Assembly: GCA_035236585.1 (NCBI GenBank)
Contig: CP141139.1
Location: forward strand, 51,653,217-51,717,216
Length of the DNA stretch: 64,000 bases
Source of the DNA: Warburgia ugandensis
Taxonomy: Eukaryota; Streptophyta; Magnoliopsida; Canellales; Canellaceae
Direction of reading: 5' to 3'
The position numbers and the translations under genes are program-made. Positions within the stretch are counted from its first letter, which is position 1; each line of letters opens with the position of its first letter. This document shows positions 12,236 to 24,680 of this stretch, one piece after another. Below the pieces are notes generated by a model, which ran no database searches, had not been told where the DNA came from, and saw only the letters and a list, made by a program, of their open reading frames with translations.

Positions 12236-12305
<70 letters not shown>
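12236..12305 (+). repeat. (CT)35 microsatellite in the leader of element A
   Basis: Uninterrupted TC/CT run about 45 bases downstream of the TATA box, hence probably at the start of the transcript. Element B lacks the array at this point and has only CT-rich sequence (24762-24795). Confidence 0.95.
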
Positions 12306-12310
<5 letters not shown>

Positions 12311-15300
12311 GCCTTAAGTGTTTCCCTAAAAGCACCAGACGATCCAAGTCAATTGGAACCGTCAGGCACATCCCTGGAAGCATCCTCCCCAATGGAACCT
12401 AGGTTCGGCCCAGAAATCACTAATTCTATTAGCCATGAAATTTCAACCAACCATTCACCATCTCCACCATTGGATTGATTCGGGTTCGAATTATCTACAA
12501 AAGCCCCAAGAAATCATGATGATCTAATGGTTGGATCATCAAAAAAATGCAAAATGAAAGTTAGATCCGATATTAACAACGTCTCTAGTAAGTTCTTCAT
12601 GAAATTTTGGCTAATCCAACCTATATAATTCAATCTCACACTAATGAATCACTCCAAAACGTGGGGATCTATGTTTCCCCCTATGGTTTTATTCCTTCTT
12701 TGGCAACGAAATCAGAGAAATCTCTCTCTGTATGCAAAATCCGACGCAGCTAGGGTTTTGAAGTGGATTTCTTATTTTCCAGCATGATTTCTCTCATTTC
12801 TGATGAAATTACTTCACTAGACCATACCAGACCATGTAGGTGCACTCTCCTTCCCTTGTTAATTTTCAGCACTCCCTTGAGGTTTTCTGGCCATCCCTGA
12901 GCTCCCTCAGTTGTTGATCTGTCGAGATCTCATCCATGGATAGATCAAACGCAACATCTGACCCATTTGATGAATTCCCAGGGCCCAAAAACCTTAGGGT
13001 AAGAAATCTTAACCCTTGGATGTTTTAGATTTGGGAGATCTGGAGAAGGGTTGATCTGACGGTCCAAATCAGACCATCTCAACCAATCTCCCAAATCAAG
13101 CGTTGATCCGAGCCTAACCCCACTTAGATCATTTACCCACTTTCTGAGATTGTCTAGTTACATTTCAGATCATCTTGCCACATTCCAGATCGTCTAAAAC
13201 ACATTCTAATGGTCAAATCAAATCTGGGCTGTTGATTTTTTTAATTGAAATCTTGTTTCTTCAATTGAGAGCTCATTTTAGCTCCAATTTTAGATCGGAA
13301 AGTTGCTATGAATTTATGATATTTTGTAAAATCTAATGAAGATATTAGATCAAGATGACCTTAAAATGGAAATATGAACTGATGGATGGATTTATGAGGT
13401 CCCAAAATCCTAATGACCATGATCACAATAAAAATTTTGGATACCTCGATCGATTAATTGAACAAAAATAGTAAGATCAATATCAACCCTTAAAACTGGC
13501 AAAAATCTTAAAATCCAAATTTTGATATCAATTTAATTTCAAATTAAGATTAAAAAGTTGTGTTTGATTCCTATTAATTCATTAAACATTCTAAATTTAA
13601 GTAGATAAGGGTACTAACATCCTTGATCTACAAGATGTGGGATGATCAGAGCATTCAAATCATTTTAGATGATGATCTAATGATGAAATAACTTAAATAA
13701 ATGGGTTGGATGTAATTGAATTGGTAGATCTTAAGATCTTGACCCTCAAAAGTAGTAAAATCCATAAAAATGAATGGTAATCTCCTTAATCAGTTTGATC
13801 AAGGATGATTGGATAGTGTGGATGTATTTGGACAATGATATAAAGTTAAGATCATATGGATTGATGGGCTTGATGATAATAATTTGGGATATATTAAGAT
13901 TTATGCCCTTAAATTTGATAAAATAGCTTAAGATCTTCTTGATCGGTTGGATCAAGAAGGATTAGATCATTTGATGAGATGCATCAATGATCTAGTGATA
14001 AAATCACATTAATAAAATGTATTAGATCTAAAGAAAAATGAAAGATCAAGATCTAAGCCCTACATGGGATGAAAAATGAATAGAAATCAAATATGACCGT
14101 TAAATCATGATGAATAATTATGGCATGTTAAATTTTTATTTGAATTATTGAATGATATTGCAAATGTCTTTTATTTCTTAGTAGATTTAATTGTTAGATT
14201 TATTTATTTATTTACGCTTTAATACTTATATTATGTAAATAACATTGAAAATATAATTAAATGAAAAATAGGGTTGAAGGGCATTTACATGGAATGAATG
14301 AAGTGGACTTAATGATAGTAAGGGCTATAGTTAGTAGGACAATATAAGGATTATCAAATCCTTGGCCCAAACTAGGAGAATAATAAACCCCATGAATGAC
14401 ATTTTAAATGTTCATGAACTTAATTAAAATCAATTACAAAGAGTACTTAGGGTTAGAATGCTCATAGGAACCTTATGAAAGGTTGAGCTAAGGTCACTCT
14501 AGTGAATGCTAAACATGGTGGTTAAAAGGGTTTTCTAGTAAAGCCTCACTCTTCCCCTACCTTCCATTGACATTTGTGAGGTTTAAATGCCTTCTTACAT
14601 GAGGATTGAAGTAACCACTTTGTGTTCAGCCATTCAACTAGTAAGCCTTAGTCAATTGGAAATAAGAGGAACAGTCTAGACTGAGGATGAAATAAGCTAT
14701 CTTCAACTAGTAAAACATTATCTGGTTGAATAATAATAATAAGATCATAAAAGGTTAGTAAAATATATAATCTTAATAAAAATGATAAGTAAGATAATCA
14801 AGATCAAACAAGATCCATAGGATATTGAATGATCAAGAACAATAAGAATCCTAATGTTACATTTTATATATGTTGTAAACAAATCTAGATCATTAGATTA
14901 GATAATCCAAACCCTTGATCATATATGATTCAAGGAAGAGAACGCGGATCATGCTTCTGAGGGATGATCAAATAACGAAACTTAGATCAAAGAAGAACTA
15001 GATGATAAAAGATCTAGGCTCTTGATCTTTATTAACAAGTGTAGATTGTTGATTAATGAATCTATAAAAGATTAAGATCAAAGAGATGGATATACAAAGA
15101 CTTAGAAAATACTTAGATCTGAAAGATTAGAAGATCATTCTAACCATCAGATCTATTGATCAATAAGATAAAATACTATTTGAGGAAGGTAGATTATATG
15201 GATGATAGGAACACAATACTATATAAGGAATATAGATAGGAGATTATCCAAAATTATACAAATAATGACAGTATGTATGTATTTACAGATTACATATGTC

Positions 15301-15507
15301 AATCATGGAGGATCTGAAGGGATGGATCACTACATGAAGGTAGGTGGAACTTTAAGAATACAAGACCTATGGTCTATGGAATTGTTGTTATACACAGATA
15401 TTGTAATGCTTAAGAATGATAAAATGCTTAGTTACATTTGAATCACAATTCATGTATATGAGATAGAGATAACTATTGAAATTAGATAGAATACATAATA
15501 AATACAT

Positions 15508-15706
15508 GGGTATCATTTATGATTACCCCTAAATTTAGATAAGAACATAATAATAAGGGATATCATTTGTATCAAATGAGTATCCTTATACTTAATAACA
15601 TTTGGTATATGAATACCAAATTAAAGGAAATGAGGATCATTTACAATAAATGATTAATCCCTAAACTTATATGAACATGGGTATCGTTCATTGTAAATGA
15701 GGATCC
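15508..15706 (+). repeat. Cluster of five short imperfect palindromes
   Basis: Within 200 bases there are five inverted repeats, at 15508-15529, 15558-15585, 15601-15620, 15634-15660 and 15679-15706. Four share arms of the type GGGTATCATTT...AAATGAGTATCC. The one at 15601 has perfect 8-base arms (TTTGGTAT and ATACCAAA). The corresponding part of element B holds a different repeat array. Confidence 0.75.
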
Positions 15707-16258
15707 CTAAATCTAGAAATGAAATTATATCTTTAGTGTGAGGATATTGAATATGACAATAATAATATAAACAAACAGATCGTCTGGAATGTATAAGAAG
15801 TAATTTAAATACAAGCATGAAACCTTGTGGTTTTGTTTTAAATAGGCATAAGCTTGGGGATGCTATGCTAGGAAAGTTATGAGGGTTTGGCCACCCGCTT
15901 CCCTGAATTTGATGATATTATGATACCTTGCCGAAAGATTGGTTAAAAGTCGGGTGAGGCAATTATGAGAAGGCCCCACTGTAAGTCCTGTCTCCCCATA
16001 TGGGCAGTGACATAATATTTTCCACCATAATATCAGTGGTGAACACAGCAGTTATCCAAGTGCACTAGTATGGATTAGATTGCAGCATGGTAGTCCTTGA
16101 GTATTTTACATTATGACGCATGGCATAGTGAGATGCCATTACTGCCCTAATGAGGGAGTATTTTCCCAGCAAAAGTCTAAAGGATTTTTCAACTCAGTAT
16201 ATCTAAGTATGATTATAGATGTTTGAGATATTGAATATTTTTCACCATTTTTTACAGT

Positions 16259-16281
16259 ATATATATATATATATATATATA
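16259..16281. repeat. (TA)n microsatellite
   Basis: Alternating AT run inside element A. Confidence 0.9.
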
Positions 16282-16475
16282 CATACGATATAGTGGTGAG
16301 TGGTTTGGAATTACCATAGTAGATGATACATGATAAATTATATGATAAATCATATATGGTATGGTTCATGGAAATTGAATGATGTTATTCATATGGAATA
16401 TGATGGACTTGAATACTGTACTTTTAAATTATATGATTCCATGTGTTCTTAAATCCCCTACCAAGCATAGCTTGC

Positions 16476-16513
16476 TGAGATATTGTAAATATTTGAATGT
16501 TTACAATATCTCA
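16476..16513 (+). other. Conserved hairpin in element A
   Basis: A perfect 14-base inverted repeat, TGAGATATTGTAAA and TTTACAATATCTCA, around a 10-base loop, preceded by AAGCATAGCTTGC. The same structure occurs in element B at 28730-28767 with a matched change in both arms (G/C in B, A/T in A), and a weaker form is in element C. Confidence 0.75.
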
Positions 16514-16891
16514 TATATAGAAAGGAAAGACGAAAAGGATACGACAAGGGAATACGAAGACCATACTGTTGATCAAGACTATGTACTATTGTTGACAGGA
16601 TTGGATTGTATTTTGATTTGTGTAATTTGGACATAAGATGTAATAAAGGGGCTATATATATGAACCACTAGATCGATCCTGCAATTTTAATAAAATGAGT
16701 TTCTTTGGAAACATATGTTATATACAAAATTATGTGTGTATATGTGAGTGAAATGTGGCATTCAGGTTTTCTGAAAAGGATTTCAAAGAAAATATTTCCA
16801 CTGCTTAAGTTTTCAAAAATTTTGCAAAATTGGTCAACCACCATTTGAAAATAAATAACGAAAATGTATTTCAAAAACTCAGATCGCCACA

Positions 16892-16992
16892 CCTAGGTGA
16901 AAATTTTCTCAATAGTTGAGAGACTAATTTGCAAAAATAAAGGAGTAAAGTGTACAAGCCAATAGTTAAGGGTAGGAAAGTATAGTTTTTCC
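16892..16992 (+). mobile_element. TIR DNA transposon copy 1, right end
   Basis: The continuation, after element A, of the transposon begun at 10266. It corresponds to the last stretch of the copy at 41195-42241 ('caatagttgag' against 'caatggttgag', then the terminal inverted repeat) and ends TTTTTCC. Confidence 0.6.
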
Positions 16993-19900
16993 TAAACAAA
17001 AAATACCAAAACTTAGAGCTACTGGCAGTGGCCAATTTCTTTTTAATATTTTTTGGGATCAGGCATGGAAATTTTGAATTTGACAATAAAACTACACTAA
17101 GCTACACCTAAAACTAAATACTACTTGTGTTAAAGGAAAAAATAAAGAAAGAAAAACCAAGATTTGCTTACATATTGACTAATAGGAGATAAACAACATG
17201 CTAAATATCTACAAACTACTACTAATCTACCACTTCACCCCATTACAAGGTTGGGAGGCAGTCCTTATAAAACGATCAACATAGCACCTACTTGTTAAGC
17301 AATGATCTCTACTTGTTGATGGCATTTTGAGATGATGAAATCTAGTTGAATCTATTTTAGAATAAATTATTAGTATTAGTTTAGAAAGGCAAGTCTTCCT
17401 GATTCAATACAATACTCGGAAAGAGTTACGAAAGAACAAGATTAAAGGGATAATAGTTTGTCCTAAGAATAGTAAACATGCCTTGTTAATTAATGACTAC
17501 AAAACGATGTTGGGATAGTCCTCGACTACCTTGGCTTAAATGATCACAACAAATATGAAGAACAAATGTAAGATGGTTAGATCAACATTAGAATGACACC
17601 GAGCAATTTTGGGATTGCTCTATACTTATTAAGGAAATAGAGAAAACTACATGATGTAGCTCTATCCACTATCCATATTTGGGATTGTTGATTCTAGTTG
17701 TTGATATGAGCAAACTAACTCACAAAGAAGCTCTATCAAACTTTCTATTATAAGTCCACTCACTTCTCTCAAAACAAGAGATTCCTTTCTCTAACTCATT
17801 GATCACACTATTCTCTCAATTATACTCTCTTCCCTCCCAGCTAAAGATGAACTCTCTTGATTTCAAGGTATTTGTTCTCAAGATCACCAACTATAAAAAG
17901 ATGAAAGTAAGTAGATCTCAACTAACCATAAAAACTCTATCCTTCGTTCATCTCTTGAATGGGCCATATATAAAGAAATGTTGCCATGTAGGATAAGTCA
18001 GGTAAGGAGTTGACAATGCTTCTAAATGCCACACTGTACCATGTAGAGTTGGATGTTATGATGGGGCTCTCCCATCCTCATTAAATATTGCCAAGGCTGT
18101 GAAGCTTCTTCCCCATGTGAAAGGATAAGATAATGCTTGTAGTCCCTCAATGGGAGAGAGTTTTCACTACAACAACTTTAGGTGCATGATTGATAAGATC
18201 TCTCTCTTAATAAGACAAATGTGTCTTTTCTTTAAAATGCAAACATACATATGGGGCTATTGACTGTATGATGGGAAGAATTCTTTCTCCTTCACGTCGT
18301 GCACATTTAATGGCTTTCATCATTTTAGCAAAGAACCCTCCATGGGAGATTATCTAAGGCTTGAATTGAGGCTTGACTATGGTCTTGTAGAACAAGTCTC
18401 GTATGGGCTTGTCCATGGACTTGCATATACTGTTGAAATAAGGTTTCACCTTAGGCTAGGGTCAAGTTCACAGATCACTTGCTTATTGTTTGCACCATAT
18501 GGGCCTTCATTTGCTATGCTTCTTTGGTTGTTGTGGTGTGTGCCCACATAAGATCCTTGCTCTTTGACGTTATTTGATTGTTGTAGGGTCTATTGCTAGG
18601 GCCTTCTATTTGACCACCATTGGATCACTTAAAAAGAAAAATCAGACCTTTAAGCAATAAATTGGGGTGTTTACACATTCTAAAACCAATTTTCATAAAA
18701 GCATATGTCAAAAAATTCAATAAATATGAAATGGCCCTAATTTTTTAAGAACCAAGCAATTTGTTAGCAATCAAGGACTCCAAATCTTCAAGACCTTCAA
18801 AGGGTAGCACTTTAAAATAAAAAATTAAATTCCACATATGCCTTCTATTTCTAATGCTAAGTGCCTATTTGGAAATAAATTTCTCTATGGAAATTATTTT
18901 GGGCCTTAAAATTGAATTACACCAAAGACCAAAAAAACTTGTGCCATGAAGGTATCTTATTTATCAAATTTAGTTGTATATGTATGACTATATAAACCTG
19001 CAGTTTAGGCCAATAGTCATATGCTAATCTAATAAAACCACTTACTTTCAAAGAAAGTTGTTACTACTGTCTCCTAATGACTTTGTTGGTCATGTCAATC
19101 TTTCTTTGGTATCCTAATAGAAGAGACCAAGTTTTTCAATTTGTAGAACCTGCTTCTTATCATAATCCTTCTTGTTTTCTTAGTTAATTGTGTCCTATTT
19201 GTCATTTTTACTTATCTAGAAATGTTCCTTTTTCTTCCACATCTATTTTCCAGCATTGCTTGTGATCATCTCAAAATTGATTGAATATTATGCCTCTCCC
19301 AAGAGTGTTGTGATATGGCTCCTTTTGACTTTCCTAAACCCTCTAGGACTTTGTTTCTTGAAGAGGAGGATAAGTTGATGATGACAATGGAAGCTCACTC
19401 AAGTGGGTTGGAGAAACTCTAGATGCCATACTCTAGTGGTAACCACACTTGGTTCGTCTTGGTATGACTAGTCACACATTGGTTGAGGATCAAAGAAAGA
19501 AACCAAAGCATGAAACTTGTCCATAGACATCAACCTTAAAAATGAGAGGGATACAAGAGTCACATGATGATGCTTGAACAAGTTAGCAGCTCTACATCCA
19601 AATGGTAATCAGCCCTTCCAAACATAGATAAACCATGTATGACCTAGTGTTGATTATTCCAAATGTGAAGACCATTTATTGATAATCCAACATGCAAGGT
19701 ACTATCTTCTCCACGTACCTCACTAAAAATAGAGGGAGACCATTATGTTGGTGCTTATGTTTTCTCTTTTTGTTTGAGTCTAAGTGGAAGTAGGATGCTT
19801 TTAATTTTCAGCTTCTTTACAATCTTTCTCTAATGTTTGATAACATGGGCTTCTAGATTAGAGTAGTTCGTCACGTTAGACATACCAATAGGTAATTTGC

Positions 19901-22857
19901 AAGAATTCAATGCATTCAAATCATCTTAAACAGTTGCCTTGGGCATTTGGAAAAATTAATAAAAAAGGATAGGGGTGATTTTCAACTCAAAAATTAAGTG
20001 TTAAATGTGTCCAATGAGTATATAATTTTCTCTAACCTATCTAAACTACACATAACATGGTGAACAACTTAGATTTCTAAACCAAGTTCATCATTCATTA
20101 GAAAAAGAGAAGGTGCTTCTTGGAAAGCTTAGAAGTGTCAACTCCTATATGGGCTTTTCTGTTTTTAAATGCAATTTGAAGAATTATAAAGTAAATCACT
20201 CATACACTCTCCTAAATCTACTTCCTAGCCAAGGAAGAAAGTGGTGATTAGATCCTAAAAGAGATGTTGAGGGATCCAATTTTGGTTTCGGCCCTAAAAT
20301 TTGGACTTTGTCTTTAAGTAGGCCCCCTAAGTAGTATTTGTCCATAGGAGCTCTCTATCTTTGCAACCACTTTGTCATGGGCCCTAATGGATGAAAAATA
20401 TTTATATCATCAATTTGAAGGGGCAGTTGTAAAATTTCAGGTACTCCTAAAGAAAATTTGTTACAGATTTTGTAGAAAAAGCCCATTTTCTTCACCAGCT
20501 ACTAGGGCATCGTTCAAACCTCTAAGATTTTCTTCACCAGCTACCTATATGGTCATGGGGAGATAGTGATATACTACTCTAGAAAGCCTATGAACCTAAA
20601 TAGGGCTTTCTATAGATGCATAAGACAAGTTAGGGTAAGATTTTCTTGGGCTATAGGCTTCCATTGTCTTCTTCTCCATTATGTGTGATTTTCCCCAAAT
20701 GTAAATGGTATAGTGATGCAAGACAAGGGTCAATGTGGGGTGTTATTATGGGTTGGTAAAGCCCTAGCTGAGAAAAGTGTACTTGAAAGACAACAAGAAT
20801 GATTTAGATAAGAAAGAACTTTATAATTGGTGAAACTATGGGAGAGTAAGTGAGCTCATCAATATCTATGAGAGGGAATGAAGATGGCAAGAGCAAGGAA
20901 GCTAAACTCTTTAGCATCATCTTCTTTCTTTTGGCTATAGTTTTGATTTTGGTATAAAAAAATGTAGTGGGTTTTATGCAAATAAGAGTGGAAGTGTAAT
21001 TATCTTACTAATGAATGGATTAAAGCTTGAATTTTGTTTACGTGCAATTATGTGTAGTTCAAAGTAATTTTGCGTAATTCATAAAAAATGAATGAATGGA
21101 AGTTAAGTTTTTGTACTTTTTGTGTAATTCTACCTAATACTCACTATATTGTCTAAAAATAAATTATATGGATCAATATTTTGTTTAAAAGTAAAGTTTT
21201 GTGTTTGGAAGATTCACAAAGAAGAGGTTTCCAGTTACTATTTAGATCACTTCTCATTATTCTGCAAAAGATGAGTGGCCATTTAAGATATTATTTGTGA
21301 GAGTTGGATAAGAAGTGAAATATGAAAGCAACAATGAAGGGAAACAAAATAGGAAGGATAGTTTTTAAGTGCAATGAAGGAGCATAAGCCTCTATCTTCT
21401 TATATCAATAGAACTAATCAAACTGAAGTTAGAATTTTAGGTTTTAAGTTGAAAATGGTTTTTTTCTACAAAACCTTTGACTACTTTTCTTTAAAGAGAC
21501 GTTGAGTGGGGGCCCTTCAAATAGACGATATTAACATTTTCCATTCATAAGGGCTTATGACAGGTTTGCTAAGATGGAGGGCCACTTATGGATAGATACA
21601 ACTTGGAAGGTTACTTAAAGATGAAATCTAGAGTTTAGGTTATGAATAAAAACTAGAGCCAATGTTGAGTTTTTTGTAGCTAGTTGTGTTAGACTTTGTT
21701 GGCTAGGTAGGTGATTATTTAATGGCATACCATTACAAGTGACAATGTCATTGAACAATGAAAAGGCAACATAATTTTGTTTCAGAATATGATACAAGTG
21801 AAATTTATGGTCAACAATTTCACAGTTTGATTTGCAATGACTATGGAGTGATGATTATGGTAGTTCATTGATCAATGCTTCACATTCTATGGGTAAATTT
21901 ACATCAAAGGAATGATCTTTGTAGAGCAATCCTTCCACTAGGTCTATATGAGTCTAATAGTCCATCACCACTAGGTTCATCTATCATTATATTAGCATGA
22001 TCAATGTCTACGAACAACAAATTGTAAAAGTTTTCTTGAAAATCGTGATTGCTAATTGTGTTGATTAATAGTGAGATCAATAGTGAAGGACCAGCCACTA
22101 TTGTGCCCACTAAATTGGTGGCCTAAAACCTCCTTATTCTCAAACAAATTACTCTTCTCATGAAAGTTGCATTTAGATGTCTCTAGACTATCATTTGCCT
22201 TCATCTCGGCCTTAAGCTTTTTACATTGTCAACAATTGACAAGAAGAAATTGTTAGGCTCTTTCCTATCAATTACTTTTCAAAGATCCACATGGGCACAT
22301 GTTAGATCCATTAGACATCATCCTGGTTAACTGAACTTAGCAAACTTGATCCATTAGGCCTTGTTTAGAGGTCCATTAAGAAAGAAATGGATGGAAAAAT
22401 ACCTACACAACTTATGATAGTTCACAAAATTTTAATGGAACAAAATCAGGGAGGGAAGTGAATCAAACCACAAAATAAAATTTAGAAGTTATTAAAACTT
22501 TAACCTCAAATGTTCTTTGTAAAATCAAAAGTTTCAAATGAAAATATAGGCACGAAGAGAAAAATAGCCATAATTTATAGAGGTTTGGCTAGCCAATTTT
22601 GGCACCTACTTCCTCTCTCTTAAAATAATTCTACTTTGAACTCCACTAACTCTTGCAAGATTTTATAATTCCCATGTGATACAGTATTACTCACTAAACT
22701 ACGATAGGTGCCCTTGCAAAAGAACTTCATTACAAACTTGGAATCCAATTCTAAATGAGAGAATTTACTCTCTCAAGTATAATTAATTTCAATGAGAAAT
22801 ATTGAAAGAATTTAGAACAATGACTTGTGAAAGTGAGTATATGGTAGTTGACATGAG
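16993..22857. other. About 5.9 kb without a recognisable gene
   Basis: AT-rich DNA with only short chance ORFs (for example 18342-18551, 20372-20566 and 21904-22110 on the minus strand), none with a recognisable motif. A short direct repeat TTTTCTTCACCAGCTAC occurs near 20487 and 20530. The texture suggests decayed transposon sequence, but no LTR pair, inverted terminus or domain was found. Confidence 0.5.
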
Positions 22858-24085
22858 AAGACGGTCCCACATACCCCACAACATAATGGATTAGCAGAAA
22901 GAATGAACTAGACCATTGTAGAGAGAGTGAGATACATGCTCAGTATGACTAAGCTACCTAAGTCATTCTAGGATGAAGCTGTAAGAACTGCTTGCTATCT
23001 GATCAACATATCACCATCAGCCCCACTAGACTTTGACGTTCCAAAAAAAAGTGGTCTTGTAAGAAAGTGTCCTACTCGCACTTGAGAGTATTTGGGTGCA
23101 AAGCCTTTGCACATGTATCCAAGGAGATGAGGCAAAAACTTGACTTAAAGTCTACTCCTTGTATCTTCATTAGATAAGGAGATGAGAAATTTGGGTATAG
23201 ATTGTGGGACCTTGAAGGGAGAAGGATCATCAGAAGCAGAGATGTGGTATTTTAAGAAAACCGATTCTATGAAGAATTAAGAAAGGCAAATGAAGAAGGA
23301 ATTAGTGCTCTAGATCTAGTACTAGATTTTGTGCCCATATAGGTTGACTTAGAAACTATGCTAAAAGCAAAAGAATAAGTAGAGGAACTTGAGCCAGGAA
23401 AGCATCAACCCCCTTAACCAGAAGATGTTGGAACATCAGATGATGTAGCAACTCCTTGGCCAAAGTCAATCAAAGATGTTAACAAGAGAACATATTCTGA
23501 TTCCTTAACAAAGATATTCAGAATTAAAGTATATCATGCTCACTGACGAGGGAGCTAGAGAGTGTTTAGTAAGCCTTGAAGCATGTGGATAAGGACAAGT
23601 GGGTGCAAGTAACGTTAGAAGAAATTAGCTTACTAAAGAAAAATCAGACATATGAGCTAGTGAAACTTCCTTAGGGGAAAAGAGTACTGATAAATAAATG
23701 GGTATTCAAGTTGAAAAGAGGTAGCAACGAAAAACTAGTTAAGTATAAAGCACGAGTCATCAAAGGCTTCAAACAGATGAAGGAAATTAACTTTGACAAG
23801 ATCTTCTGACAGGTGGTAAATATGACATCAATCCCAATCACACTTGGATTGGTGACCAGACATAACTTAGAGCTTGAACAGAAGAATATGAAGACAACTT
23901 TTCTTCATAGAGACTTGGAAGAAGAGATACATAGAACAACCATAAGGCTTTGAAGTTATAGAAAAGAAACAGTTAGTTTGCAAATTGAAGAAAAGCCTCT
24001 ATGGTCTCAAGCATGTGCCAAGGCAATAGTACAAGAAGGTTGAGTCATTCATGATAAGTTGAGGATTTAAAAGGATGGCTACAAA
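22858..24085 (+). mobile_element. Ty1/copia pol fragment 1: integrase end and first half of reverse transcriptase
   Basis: In several frames with stops, the sequence reads as copia integrase (PHTPQHNGLAERMN near 22867, then ACYLINISPSAP near 22990) and then the N-terminal part of reverse transcriptase (INKWVFKLKRG near 23690, KARVIKGFKQ near 23748). The 5' part of the element (LTR, gag, protease) is missing; sequence left of about 22858 does not read as copia. The fragment stops at the target site ACAAA (24081-24085), where element B is inserted, and resumes at 29245. Many stops and frameshifts show it is dead. Confidence 0.85.
24081..24085. repeat. Target-site duplication of element B, left
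   Basis: ACAAA, identical to 29240-29244. Confidence 0.85.
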
Positions 24086-24668
24086 TGTAACACCCCTAAT
24101 TTTTTTTGTAATAAAAATATAATAGTGAAATTGAAGATTTCAAGGAAAAATCAGGCTGGAATATTAGGTTTAGCAAAAACGTACTTTGTACAGAAGTACA
24201 AATAAGGCATAAAGATATGCATAAGTGAAAACATATCTCACGAACCCTTCAGAATGACTATAGGCACGGTGCATTCTGAATTCGGAGTGAAAAACCTTTA
24301 TTTTCTCCATTTAAGAGCAAAAGGGTAAAATGGTAATTTTACCCTAGCCAAGGTCTAAGACATTAAATTTAGAATGTACTAAAAAATATGAGTCCAACGC
24401 CACTAAGAACACTCAATTCCAAGTTCACATGAGTAAACTCAAAATTTTATACATAAAGGGCAAAATGGTCTTTTTACACATGTAGGGCCCACATGGGGCC
24501 CACAAAGGACCCAAAATGGAATCCAATGACCAGACCACGTGCAATCATAGGTCAAACCACTACCACCAGCTAGTAGAGAAGGAGGTGGTAGTGGGAATCA
24601 AATAAATATTAAATATTAAAAAGAAAAAACATAATAATTAGGTGTTATGATAAAAAACACTAAAAATC

Positions 24669-24680
24669 CCTATAAATAGA
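24669..24680 (+). promoter_or_regulatory. TATA box of element B
   Basis: CCCTATAAATAG, about 585 bases from the left end, the same position as the TATA box in element A. Confidence 0.5.

Larger units (their letters stand above)
11607..16891 (+). mobile_element. Element A: large non-coding LTR-like element, probable solo LTR
   Basis: 5285 bases, starting TGTAATAACCCC and ending CGCCACA. It is flanked by CTTAA (11602-11606) and CCTAG (16892-16896), which match at 3 of 5 positions and differ only by transitions, as an aged target duplication would. It splits TIR transposon copy 1. It is homologous along most of its length to element B: shared phrases occur in the same order, such as 'gagggtttggccaccc' near 15879 and 'atgatagtaagg' near 14316. 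It holds no gag or pol sequence and no repeat of its own ends, so a solo LTR (or large derivative) of a Ty3/gypsy element with very long LTRs is the best reading. Confidence 0.65.

Noticed and set aside
12145-12402. ORF with a long Ser-Leu repeat
   Set aside because: It is only a translation of the (CT)n microsatellite.
15508-15706. CRISPR-like array of palindromic repeats
   Set aside because: The repeats are unequal, each is itself a hairpin, spacers are not uniform, and the context is a plant LTR-like element.
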